Source: Drosophila miranda (taxonomy: Eukaryota; Arthropoda; Insecta; Diptera; Drosophilidae). Taken from it: 64,000 nt of DNA. Where the stretch lies: NCBI RefSeq assembly GCF_003369915.1, contig NC_046676.1:15606001-15670000 (forward strand), read 5' to 3'. Under the pieces are notes generated by a model. It saw nothing but the letters and a program-made list of their open reading frames with translations. It searched no databases and was not told the DNA's origin. Of this stretch, positions 27,101-52,594 are shown piece after piece; position 1 is the stretch's first letter, and every line of letters begins with the position of its first letter. A program made the position numbers and the translations under genes.

Positions 27101-30100
27101 CCCTCCGAAGGTTGAACTTTGTGCGAATCATTTGGCCCCAGGGCGAGTGGACTTCAAGTGTTAAAATACATAAAAATTACTTCATTTCCATTGTGGATGG
27201 AGTTGATGTGGTTTCCCATTGTGGTGGCGGTCAAGTGGGCTAATGACTGCCGGTAACTCGAGACTCTTGGAGATCACAGATCTCTGTGCTTGTGGTCGCA
27301 AATTAATTTCTATCCCTTGGTCAGCCAGGGGGGACTGTCAACAGCATTACTGCTGTTGTTTCACACCCTGGCATCTTCTATGCTATTTTTTTTGGGGCTA
27401 TCGGATTACAGTGTCTCGACGTCTCTGGAGGCTGTGCCTCGTTTGCATACGACACATAAGCATTAGACAAAGGCAACTTCTAACGATGCCGTTTTGAATG
27501 TGTTGTCACCATTTCGCGTTGCGTTGTTGATCCGTTTTGGCCTCCAAATATTTGCATAATTTTCGTAGAATCGTTACTCCTCCACCTGCTCGCCAAACTA
27601 GCGGCCAAATGCGTAGTTCGAACCGGGCTGAAAGCTATTTTCAACTTTTGTCTATATGCTCACGATTCGGCCATAAAGTGGCAGCCACGAAGCTAGCCAT
27701 TTACTCGTACTCCAACTCGTACTTTCACCGCCGCACACATTTCAAATTGAAATTCAATTATGAAACCCAATACGCCCAGACCCAAGTGGAAGTCAAACCC
27801 ATCGCTGAAGGGGGAAATCAATGCGAAAAGCGTTAATATTTTGTATATTAATTGAAGGAGTGGCAAAGCTAACCCTAGGCCATACCCACCGATAGGTGAT
27901 ACTTGAATGCTCTTCGTGGGAATCGTTTTGTATTTCATGGTTTTCTCTTCGCTTTGATTTGGTATAAAAAATGGCACATTTCTTATCAACAGACTCTGAC
28001 TAATGTTGAAATCCGTGCGATCAGTGCTCGGCATGTTTAAAGCCAAGTAAATTAATAAGCTCGAATCATCCGATATCGGATTATAGCCAGCCATATGGCC
28101 TCGTTTATAACAATGTATTTGGCCAATTAAGAGGCGGGGTTGGTTCATTTATCTGTGGCATCGTTAGCGTCATCGTTTTCGTGTCGTTCTGTTGATTGTC
28201 GTATGCAAATGACGTATACGCCCCGATGTCGGGGCTGGGGGAAAAACACTCACTATTGCCGGCCAAATGTCAGGCGAAATCTGTGAATCTGTCACTGACT
28301 TGTCGTCTATATTGTATCTATCCTCTCCGCTCAACGAGCTCTGTCCGGTGTGGAAATATTTTCGTAGTGATGCAATAGCGCTACTTGGCACTGATTTACA
28401 GTCAAGATACGTGCGATAACCTCACATTGAAATTGCATTAGGATTTGCTGTGGACAGTGTGAGGCATGATCTCTGAGTCGTTGAGACGTGGGTGGGTGTT
28501 GGCCGGGGAGATGCGATCGTCAAAGGCGATCACCTTTTCTCTTAACGATTACAAACGCTTGCAATTAACTCAAGTACTATATTTATAGGCAGCAAACAGC
28601 CCCGTCCACTGCCCCGATCCATGGCCATAACATGCTATATCATAATTTACAACTTTGACGTTTCTGCCGGCTGCAGAGTCAGGCCTCAGCGCACGCGTTC
28701 GCCGCAATTCTGTTTTCGATTATGCGGCTCATGGCTCCCGGCAGTCGTAAGACTTCATCTCTAGCTATACATATCTCTGCCTCTGTCTCTGCCACTCCTT
28801 CTCTACCTCCCAGTCCTGCTCTATCTCCCTGCCCGACTCCGACTCCTTCTCTGGCCTTGATGGCTTGCCCCTGGCGGCGTTTTGTATCTTGCGCTTGCAT
28901 CTTGTATCTGTTGCTGCCGCACCACGACCACATGGGGCGGTTGCAACAAAATTTGTTAGCCTGTCATAAACTGCGCCAAATCGCATAAATTACAGCCGCC
29001 ATAGACCGTTTATCGGTATGCAAAAAAATATCGAATTTTTATCGTCTTGCGCCGAGCGAAAGTGTCGATTGCCTTCGCCTGAGAACCGTTTCGAGTGCCT
29101 TCTGGCCAAGCAATTTCTTTTAATTGATTTTCAACAGCCGTGTGAGATTCTCTACCCCACTTGCAGCCTCTTGTCTAGACCCAACGTCATCGACAGAGTC
29201 AACGCCAACGCACGAGATGCGGCGTCCCTGTTGACAGGTGTTGATTGAAATGACCCAAAAAAAAAACAACAACAATTAGGAGGAGGAACAAGATACAATA
29301 CGTTGAAGATGGATACATGCGTCTCACACTTTTGCTATGTTTATAAACAGCTGGGAAAAACATTGCGGGAAAAAGAACTCAATCAACTTGATGGGGTGCT
29401 TGTCCAAAAGGAAAATATCCAATAACTGGCAAGGGGAAAACAAATGCTGCATTTAGAAGAGAGATAATTCTCTTGGTGGAGCTTTCCGAAGACAACAAAA
29501 AGAGTCTGAGAGGAGAGTGAAGGACTGAAGGACTACCTAAGCCAATCCATTCCCAGACAAAGAACTTTCTCGTTCACCCACTTAGTGGTGGCGGTACTCG
29601 TAAAAAAACCACAAGAAAAAGCACCCACAGACTCGATGTTCATTGTCAATGTTCAAATGCAGTTGTCTACCCGTCAACTCTGTTAACAGAAAAAACCCAA
29701 TACATATGACCCACTCGCACACGCTGACAGGTCCGCCGATTAGATAGTCGCCCAGTCGTACACATTCATGCACTTGAGAGAGTCATTACAACGCATGTCA
29801 AACTGCATGTCATGCAAGTCTGTCGGTGTACGACACCTTAGATCTATTTACCGACACTCAATATCTACCAAAGAGATGAGTTCTGAAGAGTGTGGATGGG
29901 CAATCAATGAGCCAAATCCCTTGGGATAAGAGTAAAGCAGAAATTAGATGGAGAGTCAGGAAAGTTCTGTCTGATTTCAAAACCCATCGTCACATGAACT
30001 GAACATACATACATCTGTACATATGTAAGTACTACTATTCTATAATCAAATTGTTTATTCAAATTGTAAGCTTAATTAAATGTTTACTCCGTTGAAAACA

Positions 30101-30952
30101 ATCATCAATTGATTATTATTTACACAATTGCCGTCTTACGGGGCAGGCATCGATGTCAAGCCGCCTGCCTGCCTATCAGGCGGTCGTCTATTGAACTCCG
30201 AGTGCCAGTCCATGAAATGATATTTTTATTTCATAATTAGTATTTCCTCTGGGCATTGATTTTGTAATTTATGTTAATTCCTCCGTTCATCTGTTTTCTA
30301 TGGAAATATGAATATTGTATACAAAATTTCATGCTCTATGAGTGGACCGAGAATTTCTATAAATCTGTCACGAATCGCAGGGGCAGAGGCGTCTTCGTTT
30401 TGGGGCTTTTCAACAAAAACTTAACTTTAGTTAAGTGAGCCGGTTTCGGTTTCTGGCGAACTCTTTTCTGCCATTCATACTCGTATCTACGAATTCATAA
30501 ACAAGTTTTCTGTTTTAGCCAGCGGTTGGAGCCAGTGGTCTTCGCGGCTTTTAATTAAGCGTTAGTGGATTCGCTCATTGCTCAAATGTCGAAATAAATT
30601 GCTGCAATTATTTATGCGTCACACCCAATAGATTTCTACTTGCCGGAGGGTCTTGCCCACGCTTCTCTCAATGGAATTCATCAGTAAATGCTTTATTGAT
30701 GGGTTTTCCCTCGACGATCCAAGGGCTTGGGCTGCCCACTGAGTGGTCTTTCGGCAATCGCGACTCGACCATAGAATTCATTGGGTGTCTTCGAGCTTGG
30801 GCCATTATCCTCTCCACAAACTTCTGCCTAATGGCTGACATGTCACAGAGATGTCTTCCTCAGCTCGTCAGCTATGGGAACTATATTTTCCCAGCCAGCT
30901 TCCGTGTAAAATAATGATGCCATCGCTAGAAGATCAAACAGATCAGGAGCCA

Positions 30953-30985
30953 GGCAGGCAGGCAGGCAGGCAGGCGGACAGGCAG
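30953..30985. repeat. (GGCA)n tandem repeat
   Basis: CCAGGCAGGCAGGCAGGCAG followed by degenerate copies; same unit as the run at 20780. Confidence 0.85.
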
Positions 30986-31468
30986 CAGGCGACACTGAGG
31001 CGACACCTTTCGAACTTCATCAATCATTGCAAATGCTTCCGCTGCCAGAACGCTGAGCCACAGCCCACCCCCACACCGAAAAGTATCTACACATTGGTTG
31101 GATACTCGCACAGAGATACAAGTAGGTTCGCTTATCGGGCATGTGTGGAATCGGGTTTGTTACGATACTCGCGCGAACTGGTTTCGGGGCTGGCTGCTAA
31201 GCAGTCACTTACTTATATTTATTAATTATCGTATCGATAGCTCGGCTTGGCTTGGCCCCGGGCCCAAATCTGAGTCTCAGTCCGAGTCTGAGTCTAGCAA
31301 CAGCTGAAATCCACTTGGCATTGTGCTTTTTGGGTATCGGTTCGCTGGGGTTCTGTGATTGCCAGTGCGCCGCTCTTTTATGGTCGACAACCAAAACAAA
31401 CACAAAAGATACGGCAACGCACACCCATGCAGCGAGAGACCTACACAAAACAAAGATACACAAACACA

Positions 31469-31510
31469 CGGACAGGCGGACAGGGGGACAGGGGGACAGG
31501 CGGACAGGCG
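31469..31510. repeat. 8-bp tandem repeat (SGGACAGG)x5
   Basis: Five consecutive octamers, CGGACAGG or GGGACAGG, about 60 bases upstream of the proposed Kank transcription start. Confidence 0.85.
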
Positions 31511-31564
31511 TTACAGAGCATAAAGTTCAGGCGGCAACACTCGTGAAGTTTTTCTCCCGGCGCA

Positions 31565-31599
31565 TTCAGTTCGATTCGAGCGATTTTCGAGCGCGGAGC
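31565..31599 (+). promoter_or_regulatory. Kank: Candidate TATA-less Kank core promoter (Inr plus DPE-like)
   Basis: ATTCAGTTC at 31564-31572 matches the fly initiator TCAGTT with A+1 at 31568. GGAGC at +28 to +32 (31595-31599) matches four of five positions of the DPE consensus RGWYV. No TATA box lies at -30. This start would give a 337-base unspliced leader to the Kank ATG at 31905. Inferred from motifs only. Confidence 0.4.
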
Positions 31600-31674
31600 G
31601 CCTAACTCGCACAGAAACCAGCAGGCAAAAAGACGAAAAATACGTATATCTGAACAAAGTACGGGCAACTAAAA

Positions 31675-31904
31675 ATGTCCAGCTCTGAGTCAGCCGAAAA
31701 CTGAACTAAACCAGAGTGCAGCGAGTGTGTGTCGTGTCGTGTCGTATCGTTCTGTCGCCTTCAAAGTTAATTAATTTCGGCATAGAATTTCCATTAGCTA
31801 AAAATAGGTGCATTTAAGGCGAAACGCGAAGCCAAATGCTAATTAAATGCCAGCCCAGAAAGCCATCCAATAAATGCCACTAGCACATTACGTATGCCGG
31901 CGAT

Positions 31905-31908
<4 letters not shown>
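31675..31908 (+). promoter_or_regulatory. Kank: Kank 5' leader with three short upstream ORFs, the last overlapping the start codon
   Basis: uORF1 31675-31704 (9 codons plus stop), uORF2 31836-31883 (15 codons plus stop), uORF3 31894-31908 (ATG CCG GCG ATA TGA). The TGA of uORF3 overlaps the main ATG as ATGA, so a ribosome ending uORF3 sits on the Kank start. This arrangement is typical of translational damping or reinitiation control. Visible directly; the regulatory effect is inferred and depends on the transcription start chosen. Confidence 0.45.
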
Positions 31909-45951
<14,043 letters not shown>

Positions 45952-46681
45952 AGCCATTTCGTATTAGCGGCCAAATTGTCGAACAAACCGTTAGTTAATA
46001 AGGTTCTAATTAGCATTTTTCGTAGAGCGGCCCGGACAAACCGTAGAAGTGGCAAAGTAAAACACATTCCATAACGAAACTTGAAGAAAAAGAAATGAAA
46101 CTTAACTTCGAATTATAATTAGACTTTAGTTTCGAGTACTTTGAAATATGTTTTATTTATTATTAAATTTTACTTTAGTGCTAACATGTAAAACGGATTC
46201 TAGCCTAGAACTCTAATTTCGATTAACCAACGAAAGCAGCCAGCTATTTTTAAACAATGTCTTTAATCTACGCTAATAAGCTCAATTCTGCACAGGCCCG
46301 AGCCAACAACCAACCATATCAGCAAACGACAATGCAACAAACGATATTTAACTAACAATACTACTTGCGAGTAACTACGAATCAAATGGACAAATATTTT
46401 AATAGATCAAGTATACATACTTCTATTGTAAGACGGCAAAGTTATTTAATGGCAAAGTATTTGCTCTTTCGAAAATAAATAAATGAATAACTAAAACAGT
46501 GTACGAGTATATTAAGTAAGAATGCCATTTGTGTGAGGTTCTGTCTCTCAGGTCGTCCTGTCCTCCATATTATACCTACATATTTGATAGTTTCGTTAGT
46601 AAATAGTTTTAAATTGCTTTCTATACTTTGTTCATGGTTTAAATTCTGTATCCGTACTTTCTAAGTAGGTGACTAATTCCC
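45952..46681. other. Convergent 3' region of Kank and Cyp317a1
   Basis: Kank poly(A) signal AATAAA lies at 46474-46479 on +. For Cyp317a1 on -, the nearest signals past its stop are ATTAAA (46448-46443) and AATAAA near 46150, both inside the Kank 3' UTR, so the two transcripts may overlap tail to tail. No coding frame. Confidence 0.5.
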
Positions 46682-48247
46682 TCAGACAGCCCTCTCCTCG
46701 GTGCCGGGCTCGATGACCCCCAAAGGCGTCAGCTGTAGGGCAATGCCATCCTCCAGGCTGACCAGCGGCTTCCTCGAGTTTAGAGTAAATTCGTACTCCA
46801 TGAGGAGCAAGGCCAGAGCCAGGCGCAGTTGCAGCTGGGCAAACTGTATGCCTATGCAGTTGCGGGCGCCCACCCCAAAGCCGAACCAGGTGCCCTGCTC
46901 TTGCAGCGAGTCTCTTGGGCCCCCCCATCGATCCGGCTTGAATTCCTCGGGCTCTGGATAGATATCGGGATCGTGGTGTATGGCATGTGTGGGGATGATC
47001 AGGAATAGCTCCTTGACCAGCATATAATTGGGATGATCGGGCACCTGGTAGTCGGTGAGGGTGCGGCGGAGTATATAGGGCGTGATGGGATGCACCCTGA
47101 GGGTCTCGTTGATGACCTGACCCAGATATGCCAAAGATTGGACGCACTCATAGTTCAGGTTGTTGTCGTGGCGCTCCATGGCCTTCTTGATCTCCTCCCG
47201 CACCGTGGCCTGCACGTCTGTGTGGATTGCTAGCTCGTAGAGGATATAGGACAAGGTGTTCGCCGTTTGCTCGTAGCCCGCCTTCAGAAAGACGACGGCA
47301 TGGGCCGCCAGCTCATTCTGCAGATGGGTGTTCAGCTCCTTGTCCGCCTGGTATTGATGGGTGATTAGCTCCAGTGCCTTGATCTCCACCAGCAGCTGCA
47401 GGTAATCCTGGTGCCGCACGCCGGAGGCCTCGCGTTGCTCCACGATGTCCGAGAGTAAATTGAGGAAGTAGGTCTCCGCCTGCTTGGGGGTCCGGCGCAT
47501 TCGCAGAACGCGGCAGAAGTTAGGAAACCTGATCATCATTAGATTCATCAAATAGCCGTGCTTGTGACTGCTCACGGCCATCTCAGTCATTTTCTCAAAG
47601 TCCTCCAGGGAGTACTTCAGCCGCTGCTGGGCATCCAGGCCAAAGACGCACTTGGCCAGAGCCGAGAGCACATATCGCCGCATCAGTTTCTGTATGTGGA
47701 GCGTGGAATGCGGCTGCTTCATCAGCGTAGAGGTGACGGTAAGCAGAAGCTGTTCCGCCTCCTCGTAGAGACTGCCAAACAGCCAGGACATGCGATCGCT
47801 CTCCAGACTGGGGTCCAGCTTCTGGCGCATCTCCTTCCAACTCTGACCGCGCATGGCGAACAGGTCCCCCGAAAGCGGGTCCGTTTTCTGATTACAGTAC
47901 AGCCCGCGATCATTGAAGTTCCAGAAGTCCTTGATCATTATTTGCCTGATCAGTTCGCGATCTAGGATCAGAGCCCGCGGCTGCAGCAGAGCGTAGAAGC
48001 CGCAGAACGGTCCGCTGCCCTTGAATTTAGAGTAGAGTGCCGAGTAATGAGCCGTCTTCATCGCCTCGGTACTGAGACTCTGTGTCACTATTTGCCTAAC
48101 GATGGGCCATAGCTTTTTCGGCCTCTCGTGCGGAATGTTCAGATAGCGCCAATAGTCCCGCTGATAACGCGCTGCCATAATTAGCAGAATCACTAGACCC
48201 AGCACCACCAGCCCAATAATCGTGAAAATTATCCACATATTCTGCAT
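46682..48247 (-). CDS. Cyp317a1: Cytochrome P450 317A1, intronless
   Basis: Microsomal P450 monooxygenase, 521 residues in a single exon. Start chosen at ATG 48247 (MQNMWIIFTII), since the frame upstream continues only to a GTG. N-terminal anchor of about 20 hydrophobic residues; I-helix AGYEQTANTLS (AGxxT-like); K-helix ETLRVHP (ExxR); PDRW in place of the usual PERF; heme loop FGVGARNCIG with the cysteine ligand. C-terminus GTEERAV. It is the only P450 here without the intron at the ExxR glutamate. It is divergent from the six neighbours. Naming rests on remembered gene order and on its lone intronless structure; substrate unknown. Confidence 0.8.
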   Translation of the reverse strand: MQNMWIIFTIIGLVVLGLVILLIMAARYQRDYWRYLNIPHERPKKLWPIVRQIVTQSLSTEAMKTAHYSALYSKFKGSGPFCGFYALLQPRALILDRELIRQIMIKDFWNFNDRGLYCNQKTDPLSGDLFAMRGQSWKEMRQKLDPSLESDRMSWLFGSLYEEAEQLLLTVTSTLMKQPHSTLHIQKLMRRYVLSALAKCVFGLDAQQRLKYSLEDFEKMTEMAVSSHKHGYLMNLMMIRFPNFCRVLRMRRTPKQAETYFLNLLSDIVEQREASGVRHQDYLQLLVEIKALELITHQYQADKELNTHLQNELAAHAVVFLKAGYEQTANTLSYILYELAIHTDVQATVREEIKKAMERHDNNLNYECVQSLAYLGQVINETLRVHPITPYILRRTLTDYQVPDHPNYMLVKELFLIIPTHAIHHDPDIYPEPEEFKPDRWGGPRDSLQEQGTWFGFGVGARNCIGIQFAQLQLRLALALLLMEYEFTLNSRKPLVSLEDGIALQLTPLGVIEPGTEERAV

Positions 48248-50542
48248 AATGAGTGCTTTCCTCTGTTTGTGCACTTTATAGTCTATGAAATCACATGTAT
48301 TTACATATAGAAATCCCTTGGGTTTTGGGAGCTCTGGGAGTCCACTTCCTTTCCACTCTCTTTCTGTCCCACTCGCGCGCTAACACTCTCCACTATGTCT
48401 CCGTCTCGTTCTGCCCGCGGCAGTAGTGTCACCGACTATGATCTAATGCGTTCTTACGTTCGTTACGTTCATTACCGGATCGCGTTGTTCGACTGAGTGC
48501 GTTGGAGAAAAGTAACTATTTACGATACTCGCTCTCGAGACCCGGTGGGAGCTTTTAATTTGTTGTTTTTTGGAGTGCGCTACACTGAAGCTTATGGACT
48601 GCCGCAGACGGTTCGTGGGCGTCTGAGTGAGGCCAGACAGACAGATGGATACTCGTATTATTTCTTCATTTTCAATGTTGGTGTCGCAATCGGATACTCT
48701 CGTTTATGCCTTGTAAGAGATCTTGATCTGGCACATCTCATAGCAGATAAACATTTGAAGTAACTATGCACAGTTATTGGCAAAGAACATCACTAAAAAG
48801 AACATTTTTGGTTTGGGTTAGACGCTCAAGGTTCTATTTAATGTTCTTATTTACTAAATTGAATGCCAACCTTCATTGTAGGGCGATTTAGTGTTCACTT
48901 TGCTAGATCCCCCAGTCTGTTATCTTATCAGCTTGCGATTGTATTTTATTAAACATTTTTCTTCAAGTACGGTTATTTTTACCTGTCTACACTGTGCAAG
49001 AAATGTGTGTGGTCTTACGCTTTTCCAACCATTCGTGTAATTTGTATGTGAGAACTAATAATGTTCGCCGCTGGACCTTTCTCCTACCGGCCGAATGTTA
49101 CGCTCAATTAGCGATTAAATGGCATAACAACAAAATACACAAATAGTAACAAAGAAAAAGCTCATCCGCAAAGCCGAAAAGCAAACAAAAAAACAAGCAC
49201 AAAAAGCTGACAGGTTTAATTATTTGTTGTTGCGACCCATATCCGCACTTGAAATCTAATCAATTGTCAAACAAAAATGACACAAAAGGCAAACTATATC
49301 GCAACCAGGGCTTTTGCCCGTTTTCCGTGTTGCGTCAATAAAAGAAAATCATGCCCCTTTGCCGGACATACAAGAACTGTTAAGAATGAAGTTGCAAGAA
49401 CTGGCATGACGCTGTGCTGTATTCGATGAGCGCTTGCCTGCAACTGCTGATAAAGAGAGGGCTCGTCATAGTACAGTACAGATCAGCTAAAGGCTATTGG
49501 AATAGTATTTGTAATAATAATAATCTTAATGAAAAAATATTCTCACAGGGTTATTAAATACTTCTTAATGGCAAGATTTAATTAGTTATGATTTTAAATT
49601 TATTTACTTTTTCCCCTCTATTGTACATGCTTGGCCCACTGTATCCATAAACTGAAGACTCATATTTACTTGCAATAAAGAAGAAAAGGCAAACAATACA
49701 TTAAGAATATGAATCACGTCACATAGGCAGTTTAACCTTTAAAACATTCTCAGAGCTTGTGCAGACATCGTCATGGTGAAGGGTTTTTGTTTAGCCGACT
49801 GTTTTCTGGTGACATTTGCCTACAAGTCCACCTAGGATCATTCCAGCATCGGTGATTAAGAAATACTATCTTTAAGTTTATTAATAAACGAGGACTGATT
49901 CAAAGAAATGTGATTATTTTCCTCTTATAGCTTTGTTCTCACAGAGCTCTGTTGGGATAGGTTGTGTAACACCGTTCATAGTCATGACAGAGATAAATCA
50001 CGAGTCAAACTGGTGTTTTAAATATATGTTTGTATGCATGTGCCATGTGTCGTCTGGAGCAATTGGCCCTAATTGTCTGGCACTAAAAAGCAACCTTCGC
50101 CTTTTGGACCTATGTATGTATATGATAACGATAAGGTAAAATCTTAGCATTTGTTCCGTTGTCCACTTGTCTTGTCTATCCTCATCTCCTATCTTTATTT
50201 ATTATTTTTTGATAAACAGACTGGACTGTCTTTGAAGCGAACGAAAACGCTTTAATCTGCGTTAAGTCAAGAACTGAATATTACGTTCCATTGACGGAAG
50301 GACCTGAACTGGAACAGCGTGGGGTCTGATAAGAGGGGGCTCGTCATGGTGTATTATAAATTGTTTAATGTATATAGACAATACAATACGGGTACTCCAA
50401 ACTAGCTGCCTCATAGTGGCTGGCAACAACAAAGATCTGCCACAGCATGAAATGTAAACATTTTATTGAGATTAAGAATCGCGGTAGTCCCAGTCTTTGT
50501 CAGATACTGCCTCGTCATGCTGAGCGCTTTATATATTTTGCA
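48248..50542. other. Intergenic region between Cyp317a1 and the first CYP6A gene
   Basis: Two divergent promoters should lie at its ends. The interior is AT-rich and without recognisable genes; the open frame at 48497-48763 has no domain or coding character. Confidence 0.5.
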
Positions 50543-50578
50543 TTTAAAAGCCGAGCGTTTGCTTTCTCAGTATCAGTT
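50543..50578 (+). promoter_or_regulatory. Core promoter of the first CYP6A gene
   Basis: TATA-like TTTAAAAG at 50543-50550 and initiator ATCAGTTC with A at 50575, 32 bases from the box. A second TCAGTA lies six bases earlier. The leader to ATG 50604 is 29 bases. Confidence 0.5.
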
Positions 50579-50603
50579 CGGCCAGAACCTCAACCGTCTC
50601 GAC

Positions 50604-52181
50604 ATGGGAGTCACTTACGTACTACTCCAGGTGGCAGTGGCTTTGCTCGCGATCGTGACCTACTATGTCTACCGTCAATTGTCGTACTTCAAGAGTCGCG
50701 GGATTCCGCACGACACGCCACATTTGATTCTGGGAAATATGCAGGGCGTATTTACTAAACGGAACGTGCACGAGATTTTAATTAAATACTACGAAAAATA
50801 CCGGGAGAGCAAGGTTCCCTTCGTTGGGTTTTACTTCTTCCAAAAGCCGTCGGCATTCATTTTGGATCTGGACCTGGCCAAGCACATACTGATTAAGGAC
50901 TTCTCAAACTTCAGCGACAAGGGTCTGTTTTACAACGAGAGGGATGACCCCATCTCCGCTCATCTCTTCAACCTGGACGGACCTCAATGGAAAGTACTGA
51001 GAAACAAACTAACGTCGACCTTCACCGCTGGCAAAATGAAGTTCATGTATCCCACGGTGGTGTCTGTGGCCGAAGAGTTCATAGACGTCATGCATGAGAA
51101 GATGAAGCAGAATTCTGTTCTGGAAATTCGCGAGCTGATGGCCCGGTTCACAGTTGACGTGATAGGCACATGTGCCTTCGGCATCAAATGTAACTCTCTG
51201 CGCGATGAAAACGCCGAGTTCCTAAAGTTCGGTAAACGCACGTTTGTGGACAAACGTCATGGATCCTTCCTGACGGGCTTCATGACAAGTTATCCGAAGC
51301 TGGCGAGGCGTCTGCGACTGGTGCGAACGCCCACGCACATTCGGAACTTTTACGAGCGTATTGTCCATGAGACTGTGGCTATTCGGGAGAAGGAAAACAT
51401 TAAGCGGAATGATTTCATGGACTTGCTCATTGACATGAAGAACCAAAAGGTGAAACTGGAGAATGGCGATCTTGTCGACGGTTTGACTATAGACGAGATA
51501 CTTGCCCAGGCTTTTGTATTCCTTATTGCTGGCTTCGAGACTTCCTCCTCCACCATGGGATATGCTCTGTATGAACTGGCCAAGCAGCCGCACATACAAG
51601 ACAAAGTTAGGGCTGAGGTGGAGGAAGTTCTGGAGCAGCATGAACAGAAATTCACCTACGAGTCCACCAAGGATCTCAAGTACCTCGAGCAGGTTATCTT
51701 TGGTAAGTAAACTAAACGAATTTGAACAGAACGGAACAATCAGTAACTCTTCGATTGGTTTTCAGAAACCCTACGGCTCCACACTATTGTACCCCATTTG
51801 GATCGCATGGCTCATAAGCGATACGTTGTGCCCGGCCATCCAAACTTCGTCATCGAAGCTGGCCAATCGGTGATCATTCCAGCATCGGCCATACACGTTG
51901 ACCCCAACATCTATCCGGACCCGTACAAGTTCCGGCCCGAGCGTTTCTCACCCGAGGAATCGGCTAAGCGAAACTCGTTGGCCTGGCTACCCTTTGGTGA
52001 TGGTCCTCGCAACTGCATTGGACTTCGATTTGGAAAGATGCAGTCTACCATTGGCCTAGCTTTGCTCATAAAGAATTTCAAGTTTTCGACATGCCCAAAG
52101 ACTCCGGATACTTTGTCTTACAGTCCCAAAAGTTTTGTACTTGCTGTAGACGGTATTCACCTCAAAGTGGAGGCAGTATGA
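50604..52181 (+). CDS. Cytochrome P450, CYP6A subfamily, two exons
   Basis: Exons 50604-51702 and 51766-52181, 504 residues. Start MGVTYVLLQVAVALLA was preferred over the longer frame from 50466 because it begins directly with the membrane anchor and lies just after the core promoter. Landmarks: proline hinge GIPHDTPH; C-helix WKVLRNK; I-helix AGFETSSSTMG; K-helix ETLRLHT, its Glu codon split by the intron; FRPERFSPEE; heme loop [10 protein letters not shown]; end LKVEAV. CYP6A enzymes are endoplasmic-reticulum monooxygenases often tied to xenobiotic metabolism or hormone-linked behaviour. Which melanogaster Cyp6a gene is orthologous cannot be settled by eye. Confidence 0.9.
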
Positions 52182-52463
52182 CCAAGTAATATCTGTTATT
52201 ATGTATTTCAAAGATCTAAAGAGGATAAGATCAGTCACTTAAAAAATGCCAAAGTATATACAAATATATGTTTTTCTGTTAATCCGTTCACCTAGCTCTG
52301 GACGAGCTCTCTTGGAGTAGGGTGGATTGCTTAAGTCTGTGTTTTCGTATGTGAGTTCCTGAATGTAGCACCCTGTCACTATCTGCATTCATAACATAAT
52401 CAGACACACAAAAGAGCGGGTAATTCTTCGGTCACAATGACTACAATTTTTGTGTGGGGTCTT
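52182..52463. other. Spacer between the two + strand CYP6A genes
   Basis: About 280 bases, containing the 3' flank of the upstream gene and the proximal promoter of the next. Nothing else is visible. Confidence 0.5.
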
Positions 52464-52499
52464 TATAAGCAGCCAGAGAAAAGCTCGGCTCTCAGTCAG
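52464..52499 (+). promoter_or_regulatory. Core promoter of the second CYP6A gene
   Basis: TATAAG at 52464-52469 and initiator TCAGTC with A at 52494, 30 bases from the start of the box. The leader to ATG 52595 is about 100 bases. Confidence 0.6.
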
Positions 52500-52594
52500 T
52501 TCCCGAAGTTGAACAGGTTCACATACTTGATTGCCGCGGACGGGTAGATAAACACACATACGTAGTAGTTATATTCGCAGTATATATTATCGCT

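Larger units (their letters stand above)
20241..31567. other. 11-kb region without a recognisable gene between ADPS and Kank
   Basis: After the ADPS 3' UTR no open frame shows coding composition, splice-consistent extension or a known domain. The region is rich in poly-purine, GGCA, GTCY and T-rich tracts and in AT-rich blocks. GA-rich sequence around 21775-21800 ends in CAGTAAGTG, resembling a 5' UTR exon with a donor site, so a distal Kank promoter could lie there. The remainder most likely holds enhancers of Kank or neighbours, but nothing specific can be supported. Confidence 0.5.

Noticed and set aside
50466-50603. 46-codon N-terminal extension of the first CYP6A gene
   Set aside because: Would precede the membrane anchor with an unusual hydrophobic stretch and overlaps the core promoter motifs; ATG 50604 fits the family.
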